Positions 1-10,503 of a DNA stretch of 64,000 nt are shown here, piece after piece. Source of the DNA: Xaviernesmea oryzae (GTDB lineage: Bacteria; Pseudomonadota; Alphaproteobacteria; Rhizobiales; Rhizobiaceae). The stretch spans positions 62,001 to 126,000 of the forward strand of contig NZ_FOAM01000013.1 in assembly GCF_900109605.1 (NCBI RefSeq). Reading direction: 5' to 3'. Numbering within the stretch: position 1 is the stretch's first letter; each line of letters begins with the position of its first letter. A program made the position numbers and the translations under genes. A model generated the notes under the pieces. It was not told the DNA's origin, made no database searches, and saw only the letters and a program-made list of their open reading frames with translations.

Positions 1-209
1 AGGGCGCCAACCTCTATGCGGTGCGCGGCGAGATCTGGGACATCGCCTATTTCGGCGACATGACTGTCTTCCATGTGAAGCTGCCGAGCGGCAAGATCGT
101 CAAGGCGTCCTCGCTCAATGCCACGCGTGGCGTCGAGGATCCCTTCGGCTATGACGAACAGATCTGGGTGTCCTTCGAGCCGCAGGCCGGCGTCGTGCTG
201 AAGGGCTGA
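1..209 (+). CDS. potG: Polyamine ABC transporter ATP-binding protein, C-terminal end (PotG/PotA type), partial
   Basis: The reading frame enters from the left edge and stops just before the next gene. What remains is the beta-rich TOBE-type tail (RGEIWDIAYFGDMTVFHVKL, ending VSFEPQAGVVLKG) that follows the ATPase core in PotA/PotG proteins; no Walker motifs lie inside the window. It is 5 bp from a PotH-type permease, which is followed by a PotI-type permease, so it is the ATPase of a putrescine/spermidine importer at the inner membrane. The substrate is inferred from family and order only. Partial because of the window edge, not because of a mutation. Confidence 0.85.
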   Translation, partial: GANLYAVRGEIWDIAYFGDMTVFHVKLPSGKIVKASSLNATRGVEDPFGYDEQIWVSFEPQAGVVLKG

Positions 210-214
210 GCGCC

Positions 215-1135
215 ATGCAGAACGCGATCTCCGCCGTCACCCGCCGCCTGGTCATCCTCATTCCCTATGGCTGGCTTCTGTTCTTCTTCCTCATTCCCTT
301 CCTGATCGTCCTGCGCATCTCCATGTCGACGACGGCGGTGGCCATGCCGCCATACACGCCCGTCTTCGACTGGACCGGGGGCTGGGAGAGCATTCGCGCC
401 TCGCTGTCGCAGCTGTCTCTCGACAACTACACCTGGCTTGCCGGCGACCCGCTCTACTTCAACGCCTATATTTCCAGCCTCTTGATCGCTCTGGTTTCGA
501 CCGCGCTCACCCTTTTGGTCGCCTATCCCATGGCCTATGGCATGGCCAAGGCCCCAACGACGATCCGCCCGACGCTGGTCATGCTGGTCATCCTGCCCTT
601 CTGGACCAGCTTCCTCATCCGCGTCTATGCCTGGATCGGCATCCTGAAGCCGGAAGGGTTGTTCAACCAGTTCCTGCTGTCGCTCGGGCTGATCTCCGAA
701 CCCTTGATCATCCTCAACACCAATTGGGCGATCTATATCGGCATCGTCTATTGCTATCTGCCCTTCATGGTGCTGCCGCTCTATTCGGCGCTGGAGAAGA
801 TGGATCATAGCCTGACGGAAGCCGCGCTCGATCTCGGCTGCACGCCGATCCAGGCGTTCTGGCGCGTCACCTTTCCCTTGTCGCTGCCGGGCGTGATCGC
901 CGGCTGCCTGCTGGTCTTCATTCCCGCCGTCGGCGAATTCGTCATTCCCGATCTGCTCGGCGGATCGGAAACGCTGATGATCGGCCGCACGCTCTGGAAC
1001 GAGTTCAACGGCAATCGCGACTGGCCGGTCTCCTCGGCGGTCGCCGTGGTCCTGCTGCTGCTGCTCGTCATCCCGATCATGCTGTTCCAGAATGCGCAGG
1101 CGCGGGCCGAGCGCGCCGAGAGGGAGGGCCGCTGA
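215..1135 (+). CDS. potH: Polyamine ABC transporter permease, PotH type
   Basis: This 306-residue integral membrane protein starts with a hydrophobic segment at about residues 15-38 and has about six predicted membrane spans. The cytoplasmic EAA loop that docks on the ATPase is visible as EAALDLGCTPIQAFWRVTFP near residue 205. Length and motif fit the PotB/PotH family of binding-protein-dependent permeases for putrescine or spermidine. It begins 5 bp after the ATPase gene and its stop overlaps the start of the next permease by one base (TGATG), so the genes are translationally coupled. The exact polyamine is not readable from the sequence. Confidence 0.9.
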   Translation: MQNAISAVTRRLVILIPYGWLLFFFLIPFLIVLRISMSTTAVAMPPYTPVFDWTGGWESIRASLSQLSLDNYTWLAGDPLYFNAYISSLLIALVSTALTLLVAYPMAYGMAKAPTTIRPTLVMLVILPFWTSFLIRVYAWIGILKPEGLFNQFLLSLGLISEPLIILNTNWAIYIGIVYCYLPFMVLPLYSALEKMDHSLTEAALDLGCTPIQAFWRVTFPLSLPGVIAGCLLVFIPAVGEFVIPDLLGGSETLMIGRTLWNEFNGNRDWPVSSAVAVVLLLLLVIPIMLFQNAQARAERAEREGR

Positions 1136-1995
1136 TGGTGCGCTGGTCTCGCTTCAACATCGCCTCGATCGTCTTCGGCTTCGCCTTTCTCTATCTGCCG
1201 ATCGTTCTCCTGGTGATCTATTCCTTCAACGAGTCGCGGCTCGTCACCGTCTGGACCGGCTTCTCGACCAAATGGTACGGCACGCTTTTGACCAATCAGG
1301 CCTTGCTCGATGCGGCCTGGGTGACGCTGCGCGTCGGCCTGCTTTCGGCCAGCGCCTCGACCGTTCTCGGCACGCTCGCCGCGCTATCGCTGTCGCGCTA
1401 TCCGGATTTTCGCGGGCGGGTGCTGTTTTCCGGGATGATCTATGCGCCGCTGGTCATGCCGGAGGTGATCACCGGCCTGTCCATGCTGCTGCTCTTCGTC
1501 GCCATCGGCATCGATCGCGGTTTCTGGACGGTGACGCTGGCGCACACCACCTTCACCATGTGCTTCGTCGCAGTGGTCGTGCAGTCGCGGCTGCAGAGCT
1601 TCGACCGGTCGATCGAGGAGGCGGCGATGGATCTCGGCGCCACGCCCGTTGCCACCTTCTTTCAAGTCACGCTGCCAATCATCCTGCCGGCCGTGCTCTC
1701 CGGATGGGTGCTGGCCTTCACGCTGTCGCTCGACGATCTCGTGATTGCCTCCTTCACCTCCGGGCCCGGCGCGACCACGCTGCCGATGCGCATCTACAGC
1801 CAGGTGCGCCTCGGCGTAACGCCTGAGATCAACGCCATCTGCACCATTCTGATCGGCGTCGTCGCCTGCGGAACGCTGATCGCGGCGCTGGCCACACGCC
1901 GGCGTGAGTTGCAGCGTCAAAAGGACGAGCGCGCCGCCTTTGCCGAAAGCATGGTCCGCACGGTTGATCCGCCGCCGGCCGCCGCTGGGGGCTGA
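1135..1995 (+). CDS. potI: Polyamine ABC transporter permease, PotI type
   Basis: A 286-residue permease of the PotC/PotI family that forms the second half of the heterodimeric membrane channel with the upstream PotH-type protein. The EAA loop reads EEAAMDLGATPVATFFQVTL near residue 162, and the N-terminus carries a strong membrane segment with YLPIVLLVIYSFN. It is the last gene of the pot operon in this window; the gene for the periplasmic binding protein would lie to the left of the window edge. The short C-terminal tail is Pro/Ala-rich and probably unimportant. Confidence 0.9.
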   Translation: MVRWSRFNIASIVFGFAFLYLPIVLLVIYSFNESRLVTVWTGFSTKWYGTLLTNQALLDAAWVTLRVGLLSASASTVLGTLAALSLSRYPDFRGRVLFSGMIYAPLVMPEVITGLSMLLLFVAIGIDRGFWTVTLAHTTFTMCFVAVVVQSRLQSFDRSIEEAAMDLGATPVATFFQVTLPIILPAVLSGWVLAFTLSLDDLVIASFTSGPGATTLPMRIYSQVRLGVTPEINAICTILIGVVACGTLIAALATRRRELQRQKDERAAFAESMVRTVDPPPAAAGG

Positions 1996-2221
1996 GCATC
2001 CTGCCACGGCAGGCGATCTTGGCGGATCGGCCGCGCAAGAATGGCTGCCGCCTGGGTTATAGCCTGCTTTCCACCTTGCAGCGCAGCGTCCCATCCGCTT
2101 TCATACGCGGGCTCTGTTTCAGAGCAGGGCGATGCGCAGCCTGGCTCACGGACGCGAAGAAGGATCGGCCGCGGCAGCCAGGCATGAGTGCCGGCGATGT
2201 GGCCCTGGGGAGGATGACGAC

Positions 2222-4198
<1,977 letters not shown>

Positions 4199-4328
4199 CC
4201 CAGTGCGCCGACGACCTGCCTCGTGCGTTCGCCAGCTCGCGAAAAGGGAGGTACGGGACTCATCCTTCAAGCCATGTAGGAGAGCGGAGCGCGCTCCATC
4301 GTCAGACGGATGCTCGGGGCACAAGCCT

Positions 4329-4349
4329 CCTCTCCCCAGCGGGGAGAGG
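4329..4349. repeat. Intergenic hairpin CCTCTCCCC-AGC-GGGGAGAGG
   Basis: A perfect 9-bp inverted repeat with a 3-base loop, followed by GAAGGGTGAGGGGG. It lies in the 256-bp gap between the convergent aacS and kinase genes. This kind of GC-rich palindromic sequence recurs in intergenic spaces of many alphaproteobacteria, so it is probably a dispersed repeat. It has no T-tract and is a weak terminator candidate. Confidence 0.5.
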
Positions 4350-4454
4350 GAAGGGTGAGGGGGATCATTGACGCTAGGCTGGGGTGCGCTCGCAAGCAAC
4401 GCGACGCAATTGAGGATCGCGCTGCGCCTTAAGCCCCCGAGCAGGTGTGGCTGC

Positions 4455-7400
4455 CTACTCCGCCAGAACCCGCTGCGGCGGAAAGGCGATTTCGACCAGC
4501 GTGCCCTCATTGGGCGCGGACGAAATGGCGAAATTGGCGCGGTTGGCCTCCACCATCGCTTTGGTCAGCGGCAGGCCGAGGCCCGTGCCGTCGCCGCGCG
4601 CGCGGGTGCCCGTCGTCACCTGGCGGAAAGGCTTCATCGCCTGTTCCAGCTCGCCGCGCGTCATGCCGACGCCTGTGTCACGGATGCGCAGGGTCACCGT
4701 GCCATTCTGTTCATAGGATGACGAGACGACGATCTGGCCGCCCGCAGGGGTGAAGCGGATGGCGTTGGACAGGATGTTGAGCACGATCTGCTTGATCGAG
4801 CGCTGATCGGCCACGACGCCGGGCACGGCGGAAGACAGCGAGGTGCGGATGATCACGCGCTGCGCATTGGCCTGGGGCTGAACGAGCGCCACGGCCTCCG
4901 CCACGGCCTCATTGAGCAGAACGGCCGCGAAGTCGAGCTCCATCTCGCCGGCTTCGATTTTGGAAATGTCGAGCAGGTCGTTGACGATATCCAGGACATA
5001 GCGGCCGGACCGCCCGATATCGCCGGCATATTCGACATAGCGCGGATTGCCGATCGGGCCGAAATGCTCGCTCGCCATCATGTCGGAAAAGCCGATGATG
5101 GCGTTGAGCGGCGTGCGGATCTCGTGGCTCACACGAGCGAGGAATTCGCTCTTATGCGCATTGGCGGTTTCGGCGGCCCGCTTGGCGTTACGCAGCTCGT
5201 CTTCCGTGCGCTTCCACTGGGTAATGTCGCGGATGACGGCGCAATAGCCCTTGGAAAAGGAGAGCCGGCCCATGGTCATGAACAGCGGAATGAAGCCGCC
5301 GGAAGCCTCGCGCCCGATCACCTCGCGCCCATCATTGAGCACGCTCGCCACCCCATGGCCGGCAAGCCCGGCCAGATAGTCGATCACGCTTTTCTGGCTT
5401 TCATGGGCGAAGAGCATGGCGAAGGGCTTTCCGCGAATGTCCTCGTCGTCATAATTGAACAGCGCATTGGCCGAGCGGTTGAGCGAGCGGATCTCGCCTT
5501 CCGGTCCGAGCACGACGACGCCGTCCGTCGCCGTTTCGAGAATCGCGCTGAGTTCGTCCACCTCGATGCGCAGTCGGCTAATCTCTGCGTCGCTGTCGGC
5601 GTGGGCAGGCGTCTCGTCCATCGATGACGGCGTGCTTTGCGCAGCGTCATCCGCTGAGGCCGGCTTGAGGACCGGGGCCGGCTGGCTTTGGGAAACCGCG
5701 TGGAGCGACGTCTGGCCATTGCCCTTTGGCGGGTCGGAATCGAGCGCGGACAGCGCCAGCATCAGCACGGTGCCCCGATCTTCCCAGCGCACGCTCTGCA
5801 GCCGGGCCGACACGGGCACGAGGCGGCCATCATTGCGGATCATCATCACCGCACCGGCCGGCACGTCATCCAGGCCATCATCCTCGCCGACGAAAAGGGC
5901 CTCAAGCCCGCCTTCGCCGATCAGTTCGGCCAGCGATCCATAGCCGGTCAGCATCAGCAGGGCAGGATTGGCGTGCAGCAGATCCTCGCCATTGTGAATG
6001 AGGATCGCGACCGTCTGCGGATCGACGATCTCTGCCGTCAGCACCGGGCCTTCGCCCGCCGTCGGCCCGAAATGCGCAGTCGTCGCCTGTGTCGGTCCTG
6101 CCTGCTCGTTCTGCGTTTGCGGCGTCATTTGCGCGCCGGGTTCCTCGGCCAAATCCGCCTGCGGGGCACCGAAGGCCTCGCCAAGCTGGCGGGCGATCTC
6201 GCGGAACGCGGCCTGTTCGCTGCGGCTGAGCCCATCGACGGCACGCCGATGATCCTGAAGATGCACGACCCGGTCATCTTCCGGCGGCGCAGGCGTTACG
6301 ATCCGCAAAGCTGGTCGCTCGCCACGGAAGGGGTCGTCGGTTTCGTCAGCAGCCGGCTGGTCGTCTTGCGCCGCAGTCCGCTCGTCGCCGAGATCGGCGC
6401 GCGGTTCAGCGCCGGCGGGCTCGCCTGCTTTCTCGTCGGTTTCCGGCAAGGCGCTGTGCACTGTGTCGCCATGCGGGCGGTCGGCCGGATTCGCGTGACC
6501 GTCATCTTGGTCGAGATCCGCTTCGTCGCCATTTTGGACGCTACCCTGCGCCGCATCCGCGCTGTCCGCGTGCCCTGCAACCGGGGCTTCGTCCTCAAAT
6601 GCAATAGCCTGGTCATCCGTCCTAAATACAAGAAGGTCTTCGGCATCCGCCTCAGCTTCATCGTCTGAAGCGGGGAAGTCCTCGCGGTCCGAGGTGCCGC
6701 TGTTTGCCTCTCCGTCCGTATTGCTCAAGGGTGCCGGCGCGGCATCCTCGGTGACATCGAGCCAATCCAGTCCGTCCACTTCATCAATGGTCTCGGCGTC
6801 GGCGGCGTCCTGCGCGAGCGTCTGCGTCTTCGCTTCGGTCAGCGATGCCAGCGTGCCGTCCAGGGCGCCGATCATGGGTCCGATGCCGCTCGTGTCCTCG
6901 ATCGCATCGGCCAGGCGGACGATGCCGAAACCGCGAAAGCCGTCGAAGGCGCGTTCGCGCGAATAGGTCGGCAGGGCGGCCAGATCGACAGGTGCCCGCA
7001 ATCTATGGCTTTCAACCGGCCAATAGATCGTCTTGCCCGACCAGGTGTCATGGCGCGCCAGAAGGCTGGCGATGGTTTCCTGCGGGTCGAGGTCCAGCAA
7101 CGCGGCCAGATCGACGAACAGCAGGCCAAGCACATCCGCAGCCTTCGGGCCGACGGCCTGGGCGAATTCCTCGGAGATCTCGGTAAAACGGCCATCCGCG
7201 TCGATCTTCCAGACGAAACGCACCGTGCGCAAAGCGGGATCGAAACGAAAGCCTCCGGAGGCAGCCGTGGGCGAGCGGTCGTCCATCTCCCCTGTCAGCA
7301 CCTCCGATGCGGCAGGCTCGACGACCTCTGAAATCGGCCCTGCCGGGTCGTCCTGCGCAAGAGCCGTCTCCGCCTGTGCGCCATCGTCTTTCGCAACGCT

Positions 7401-8840
7401 ATCCTGATGCACCACGGCGTTTTCGCCTTGCGCATCGGATGGCCCGTCTCGATCTTCGACCTCTTCCGCCCTCTGGCTTTCATAGGCCATCAGCGCTTCG
7501 GCCAGGGTCGTAGGCAGACGCGGTTCATCCTCGCTCGAGGACCGATCGTCCGAAGACGTTGGCATGGGGTCGACTGACAACTCATCCTGCGGCGGACGTG
7601 CCGGCGCGTCTGCAGCCAGGTCGATCAAGGCGGCAGCGTCTGCGTTCTGCATGCTCTCGCTTTGCTGATCGTCCTCAGCGGTCTCTCGTGCAGGCAAGAC
7701 GGCCTGTTCATCGCCGGGCGCATCCAAGTCCGGGGTTTCGTCTGCCGACCTGTTCAAGAGACCGGCAGGATCGGAGGTCTCGGACGCACGCGCTTCACCC
7801 TCAGCCGGCGCGTCCGGCACGGATGCCTGGTTTTCGGCGGTCTCGCTGCTCCCCTCCAACAGCACATCGTCCACGGGCATGTCAGGACCGGCCGACGCCT
7901 TTGGCGCGTCCAAGGCTTCGGCGCGCGATGATGTGTCGAGCGTGCTCTGCAGCGGCTCCTGGACCAGATCGTCGGTTTCGCTGTTTCGACCGTGCTGCGG
8001 ATCTGTCGCGGCCCCGGCGCCGTCGTCAGCCTCCACCGCCTGCTCTGCCGTATTCGCTGCTGCCACGAGAGGAGCGGTTGCGGCATGCGACGGGGCAGCC
8101 TCGACATTGGTCGTCTCGACCGGGCGCTGTGGCTGAGCAGGGCCATCGAAATCCGGCATGGCATCGAGATGGCCGAGGATCGTTTCGACCGCCAGCAACA
8201 GGCTCAAGGGCGGATCGTCGCTGATGCGGCCGATGGCGGCCGGCAGATGGCCCTTGCCGGTCGGCACCGGGCGCTTGATCAGCCATCCGGCATCGCGCGC
8301 GGCGGCGCGCACCAAAAGCCGACGCGTGTCCGCCGTCATGCCCAGTGCCGTAAAGCCTGCGGAGGCGGCTAGGACGCCACCGTCGCCGTCCAGCACCGCC
8401 ATATGCGTATCGGGATCTTCCAGCCCGGCGATCATCCGCTCCGCTGCCCGCGCGTTGGACAGCGATGCGCCGGCGCGCGGTGCGGTGAACAGCACGGCGC
8501 GCTCGCTGTCTTTCAACAGGATCAGCTCGACGCTCGCCTGGACCGTGACACGGCGGAAGCCGGCCCCCACGCGCATGGTGAAGCCGCGCCGGTCACCCGG
8601 CTGCGCCAGCGCGCGCGCCGCGGCCGCCATCTGCCGGAAGGCAACATCGCCGGCCGGAGGTCCGGCTTCCAGGAAATCGTAGATCGATCCGCCGGAAAAC
8701 AGCGCCGCACCCTCGCCATTCGACCAGAGAACCTGACGCATGTCGGGCGAAAACAGCACAGCCGCTTCGCCGCGGGCAAAATGCACGCGCACACGCTCGT
8801 GAACGGCAATGTCGATGAACGGATAGGATGTCGCGGGCAT
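4455..8840 (-). CDS. cbrA: Multi-PAS hybrid-length sensor histidine kinase, CbrA/PdhS family
   Basis: A 1461-residue kinase, apparently soluble with no clear membrane span. Order: an N-terminal PAS-like region (about 1-150), a long acidic Ala/Asp/Glu-rich stretch (about 235-510), a PAS-like block (about 525-640), a second acidic stretch (about 680-880), two further PAS domains (about 930-1030 and 1085-1200), then HisKA with the phospho-acceptor in VSHEIRTP (His1239) and a HATPase_c domain with GDGTGLGLPL near the end. The H-box and the LDISKIEAGEMEL helix are typical of the PleC/DivJ/PdhS group that feeds the DivK-CtrA pathway. Position between an acetoacetyl-CoA synthetase and a phasin matches S. 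meliloti cbrA (SMc00776, from memory), a regulator of cell-cycle and surface polysaccharide. The symbol rests on that synteny plus the kinase core. Confidence 0.75.
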   Translation of the reverse strand: MPATSYPFIDIAVHERVRVHFARGEAAVLFSPDMRQVLWSNGEGAALFSGGSIYDFLEAGPPAGDVAFRQMAAAARALAQPGDRRGFTMRVGAGFRRVTVQASVELILLKDSERAVLFTAPRAGASLSNARAAERMIAGLEDPDTHMAVLDGDGGVLAASAGFTALGMTADTRRLLVRAAARDAGWLIKRPVPTGKGHLPAAIGRISDDPPLSLLLAVETILGHLDAMPDFDGPAQPQRPVETTNVEAAPSHAATAPLVAAANTAEQAVEADDGAGAATDPQHGRNSETDDLVQEPLQSTLDTSSRAEALDAPKASAGPDMPVDDVLLEGSSETAENQASVPDAPAEGEARASETSDPAGLLNRSADETPDLDAPGDEQAVLPARETAEDDQQSESMQNADAAALIDLAADAPARPPQDELSVDPMPTSSDDRSSSEDEPRLPTTLAEALMAYESQRAEEVEDRDGPSDAQGENAVVHQDSVAKDDGAQAETALAQDDPAGPISEVVEPAASEVLTGEMDDRSPTAASGGFRFDPALRTVRFVWKIDADGRFTEISEEFAQAVGPKAADVLGLLFVDLAALLDLDPQETIASLLARHDTWSGKTIYWPVESHRLRAPVDLAALPTYSRERAFDGFRGFGIVRLADAIEDTSGIGPMIGALDGTLASLTEAKTQTLAQDAADAETIDEVDGLDWLDVTEDAAPAPLSNTDGEANSGTSDREDFPASDDEAEADAEDLLVFRTDDQAIAFEDEAPVAGHADSADAAQGSVQNGDEADLDQDDGHANPADRPHGDTVHSALPETDEKAGEPAGAEPRADLGDERTAAQDDQPAADETDDPFRGERPALRIVTPAPPEDDRVVHLQDHRRAVDGLSRSEQAAFREIARQLGEAFGAPQADLAEEPGAQMTPQTQNEQAGPTQATTAHFGPTAGEGPVLTAEIVDPQTVAILIHNGEDLLHANPALLMLTGYGSLAELIGEGGLEALFVGEDDGLDDVPAGAVMMIRNDGRLVPVSARLQSVRWEDRGTVLMLALSALDSDPPKGNGQTSLHAVSQSQPAPVLKPASADDAAQSTPSSMDETPAHADSDAEISRLRIEVDELSAILETATDGVVVLGPEGEIRSLNRSANALFNYDDEDIRGKPFAMLFAHESQKSVIDYLAGLAGHGVASVLNDGREVIGREASGGFIPLFMTMGRLSFSKGYCAVIRDITQWKRTEDELRNAKRAAETANAHKSEFLARVSHEIRTPLNAIIGFSDMMASEHFGPIGNPRYVEYAGDIGRSGRYVLDIVNDLLDISKIEAGEMELDFAAVLLNEAVAEAVALVQPQANAQRVIIRTSLSSAVPGVVADQRSIKQIVLNILSNAIRFTPAGGQIVVSSSYEQNGTVTLRIRDTGVGMTRGELEQAMKPFRQVTTGTRARGDGTGLGLPLTKAMVEANRANFAISSAPNEGTLVEIAFPPQRVLAE

Positions 8841-9022
8841 CGGCTTGAACTTCAGACACGGAAAACGAAGGGCGAGGTGGAGCAGGGAGGTTTGACCCTC
8901 CCAATTCTTAACAAGCTATTAATACCGGTCCCGCCCCTTTGGGTCCAGCCATCGCCCTGATCGGCCTTGTGTTTCGCCCGCCAAGGTTAACATGGCAGCG
9001 TATATTACTGCGTTGCAAAATA

Positions 9023-9039
9023 ATGTTGCACCGCAACAT
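9023..9039. promoter_or_regulatory. Inverted repeat upstream of the phasin gene, candidate PhaR operator
   Basis: The 17-bp sequence ATGTTGC-ACC-GCAACAT is a perfect inverted repeat with a 3-base spacer, 65 bp before the phasin ATG. Its core TTGC-N3-GCAA fits the TGC-N3-GCA pattern known for PhaR/AniA repressors, which control phasin genes and respond to polyhydroxybutyrate. An upstream half copy (GTTGCAAAATAATGTTGC) begins at about 9012. Binding is inferred. Confidence 0.5.
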
Positions 9040-9103
9040 AAATGGTGCTATATCCCCTTTCATGCGGTGACGTTCTGCGTCGGCCGAAGTTTCGAAGGAG
9101 GAA

Positions 9104-9571
9104 ATGACCATGGTAACCAAGACAGCTGCCCAAACGACGCCCGCCGATGTTTTCGGCTTTTCCGCATTCGACCCGAACAAGCTCGGTGCCGGCTTCCGCG
9201 ATGCAGCGGAAAAGAGCATGAGCCAATCGCGCGATGCGGCGCAGAAGTTCAAGGCGCTGGCAGAAGAGCAGACCAAGACGCTGGAAACGACGCTTGAACA
9301 GGCGCGCAGCGGCAGCATCGAGCTCGGCCTGAAGACGATCGAAGCCGTGCGCGCCAATGCCGACGCCACGCTCTCCCATTTCGAAGCCCTGCTCGGCATT
9401 CGCTCGGTTTCCGAGCTGGTGGAACTGCAGAGCGCCTTTCTGCGCCGGCAGGTGGAAACCTCGCTGGAACAGGCAAAGGCGCTGCAGGAAACCACGAAGT
9501 CGGTCGCCGAACGCGTCGCCAAGCCCTCCACCGAGGCGGCCCGCAAGGCCATGTCCGCCTTCTCGCTCTAA
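9104..9571 (+). CDS. phaP: Phasin (polyhydroxyalkanoate granule-associated protein)
   Basis: A 155-residue amphipathic, mostly alpha-helical protein of the phasin_2 type: the FGFSAFDPNKL lead is followed by heptad-rich helices (AEEQTKTLETTLEQA, AFLRRQVETSLEQAKALQET). Phasins coat PHB granules and control their size and surface. It starts 11 bp after a strong Shine-Dalgarno (GAAGGAGGA) and is a single-gene unit with its own terminator. The inverted repeat upstream suggests PHB-responsive repression. Position next to acetoacetyl-CoA synthetase and the CbrA-like kinase repeats the order in S. meliloti. Confidence 0.9.
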   Translation: MTMVTKTAAQTTPADVFGFSAFDPNKLGAGFRDAAEKSMSQSRDAAQKFKALAEEQTKTLETTLEQARSGSIELGLKTIEAVRANADATLSHFEALLGIRSVSELVELQSAFLRRQVETSLEQAKALQETTKSVAERVAKPSTEAARKAMSAFSL

Positions 9572-9698
9572 GACGATACGCCAAAAGGTGCGGGGATCAT
9601 CTTCGCGATAGCCTTTGACGCGGTGACGCGAGGTGGACAAGCGATCCGCGATTTCGCCACGCCAGCCGCCCGCATCAGTGTTTTCCGTACGCAATAAG

Positions 9699-9732
9699 AG
9701 CCGTCTTCCCATTAGGGAGGACGGCTTGTTTG
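9699..9732 (+). terminator. Rho-independent terminator after the phasin gene
   Basis: AGCCGTCTTCCC-ATTA-GGGAGGACGGCT forms a 12-bp stem with one G-U pair and a 4-base loop, followed by TGTTTG. It lies about 130 bp downstream of the phasin stop. The rest of the phasin-to-tRNA gap holds nothing else I can support. Confidence 0.75.
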
Positions 9733-9884
9733 CGTTCAGGAGCACTCTCTTGCGAGAATGCGGCAGCTGCGCATTGCCCGAAGAGGAGCTGGGGATATCC
9801 GGATTTTGTGCCCGGCTTGCCGGAAAAACACTTGCAAATTCCCGTCTCTGCGCTTAATCACCCCGCAGCGACGCGTTCGCTTGT

Positions 9885-9961
9885 GCGGTTGTAGCTCAGT
9901 TGGTTAGAGCGCAGGTTTGTGGCACCTGAGGTCGGAGGTTCGAGACCCCCCAACCGTACCA
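9885..9961 (+). tRNA. tRNA-His (anticodon GTG), integration target
   Basis: A complete cloverleaf: acceptor GCGGTTG / CAACCGT, D-arm GCTC...GAGC, anticodon stem CAGGT/ACCTG with GTG at 9919-9921, T-arm GGAGG-TTCGAGA-CCCCC, and encoded CCA. The base before position 1 is T, so G-1 is not encoded, the first pair is G1-U72 and the discriminator is A73. That is the unusual tRNA-His form known in Rhizobiales and related alphaproteobacteria, read by an adapted histidyl-tRNA synthetase. The 3' portion from 9913 on is repeated at 25250-25301, so this end was rebuilt by insertion of the mobile element. Confidence 0.97.
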
Positions 9962-9964
9962 TTT
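9913..9964 (+). repeat. Left attachment site core (attL), 52-bp direct repeat
   Basis: The sequence from AGGTTTGTGGCACCTGAGG through the tRNA-His CCA and three T is identical to 25250-25301. It covers the anticodon loop to the 3' end of tRNA-His, a classic integration target for tyrosine recombinases. Bases just outside both copies differ (GCGC versus CCGT on the left, T versus C on the right), which sets the limits. Confidence 0.95.
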
Positions 9965-10039
9965 TTTATTAATATTTTCATGGGTTTGCGCGAACGGCAA
10001 TTTTGTCATTGTGTTGTTAAATGCGGACTTCAGGCCTTT

Positions 10040-10057
10040 TGGAACATATCTGGAACA
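10040..10057 (+). repeat. TGGAACA-N2-TCTGGAACA site, left copy
   Basis: TGGAACATATCTGGAACA here and TGGAACACGTCTGGAACA at 25072-25089 differ only in the two central bases, and lie in the same orientation inside the two ends of the element. Each holds two TGGAACA units 11 bases apart, about one helical turn. Likely arm-type sites for the integrase or an excision factor. Confidence 0.6.
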
Positions 10058-10107
10058 GTCTCGACTATTTTTAGCCGTTGTCGCGATTAGAGCCCTCCGG
10101 GCGTTTT

Positions 10108-10122
10108 GAATTGAAGACGCCA
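10108..10122 (+). repeat. GAATTGAAGACGCCA site, left copy
   Basis: The 15-mer is found exactly on the opposite strand at 25051-25065, overlapping the integrase start, and as GAATTGAAGGCGA at 25147-25159 on this strand. Together with the TGGAACA sites it gives the same order of motifs at both ends, as expected of integrase arm sites. Confidence 0.5.
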
Positions 10123-10503
10123 ACTCATGGAGGGAATGCGACCTCCTCATGTGGTTCAATAAGGTCGTATGGCCGCTAGTCGTCGAACGTTGTGCTTTCC
10201 GCTTCCGCCAGAACGTGAACCTGCGCGAAAAAGTCTCCTGTCTCGACTGGAGCTATTTTTCAAAGCTGGACACAGTCAAACTTCCCACCGCGCAAAATTC
10301 GCCAGTTACATTTTGTTTTCCAAGGCATCCACATCCTTTTTGCTGCCCAATATGAATGCTCAGGGAGCGCGGCTATCGCATCTCGCGGCATACTCAGCAA
10401 ATTCGGAAAATGGCTATAGATTCCCTTGTTATGTGTGCGACCCGGAGGATAGAAACAGGCACCGACAAGCCGAACGCCCGGAGGCGGGGAAAGCGGCGCT
10501 AGA

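Larger units (their letters stand above)
9965..10503. other. Left-end noncoding region of the element
   Basis: About 540 bp with no convincing gene; the short frames here lack ribosome sites and codon structure. It holds the 18-bp site at 10040 and the GAATTGAAGACGCCA site at 10108, both repeated at the right end near the integrase. It probably contains integrase arm-binding sites and the promoter of the restriction-modification operon. Confidence 0.6.
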
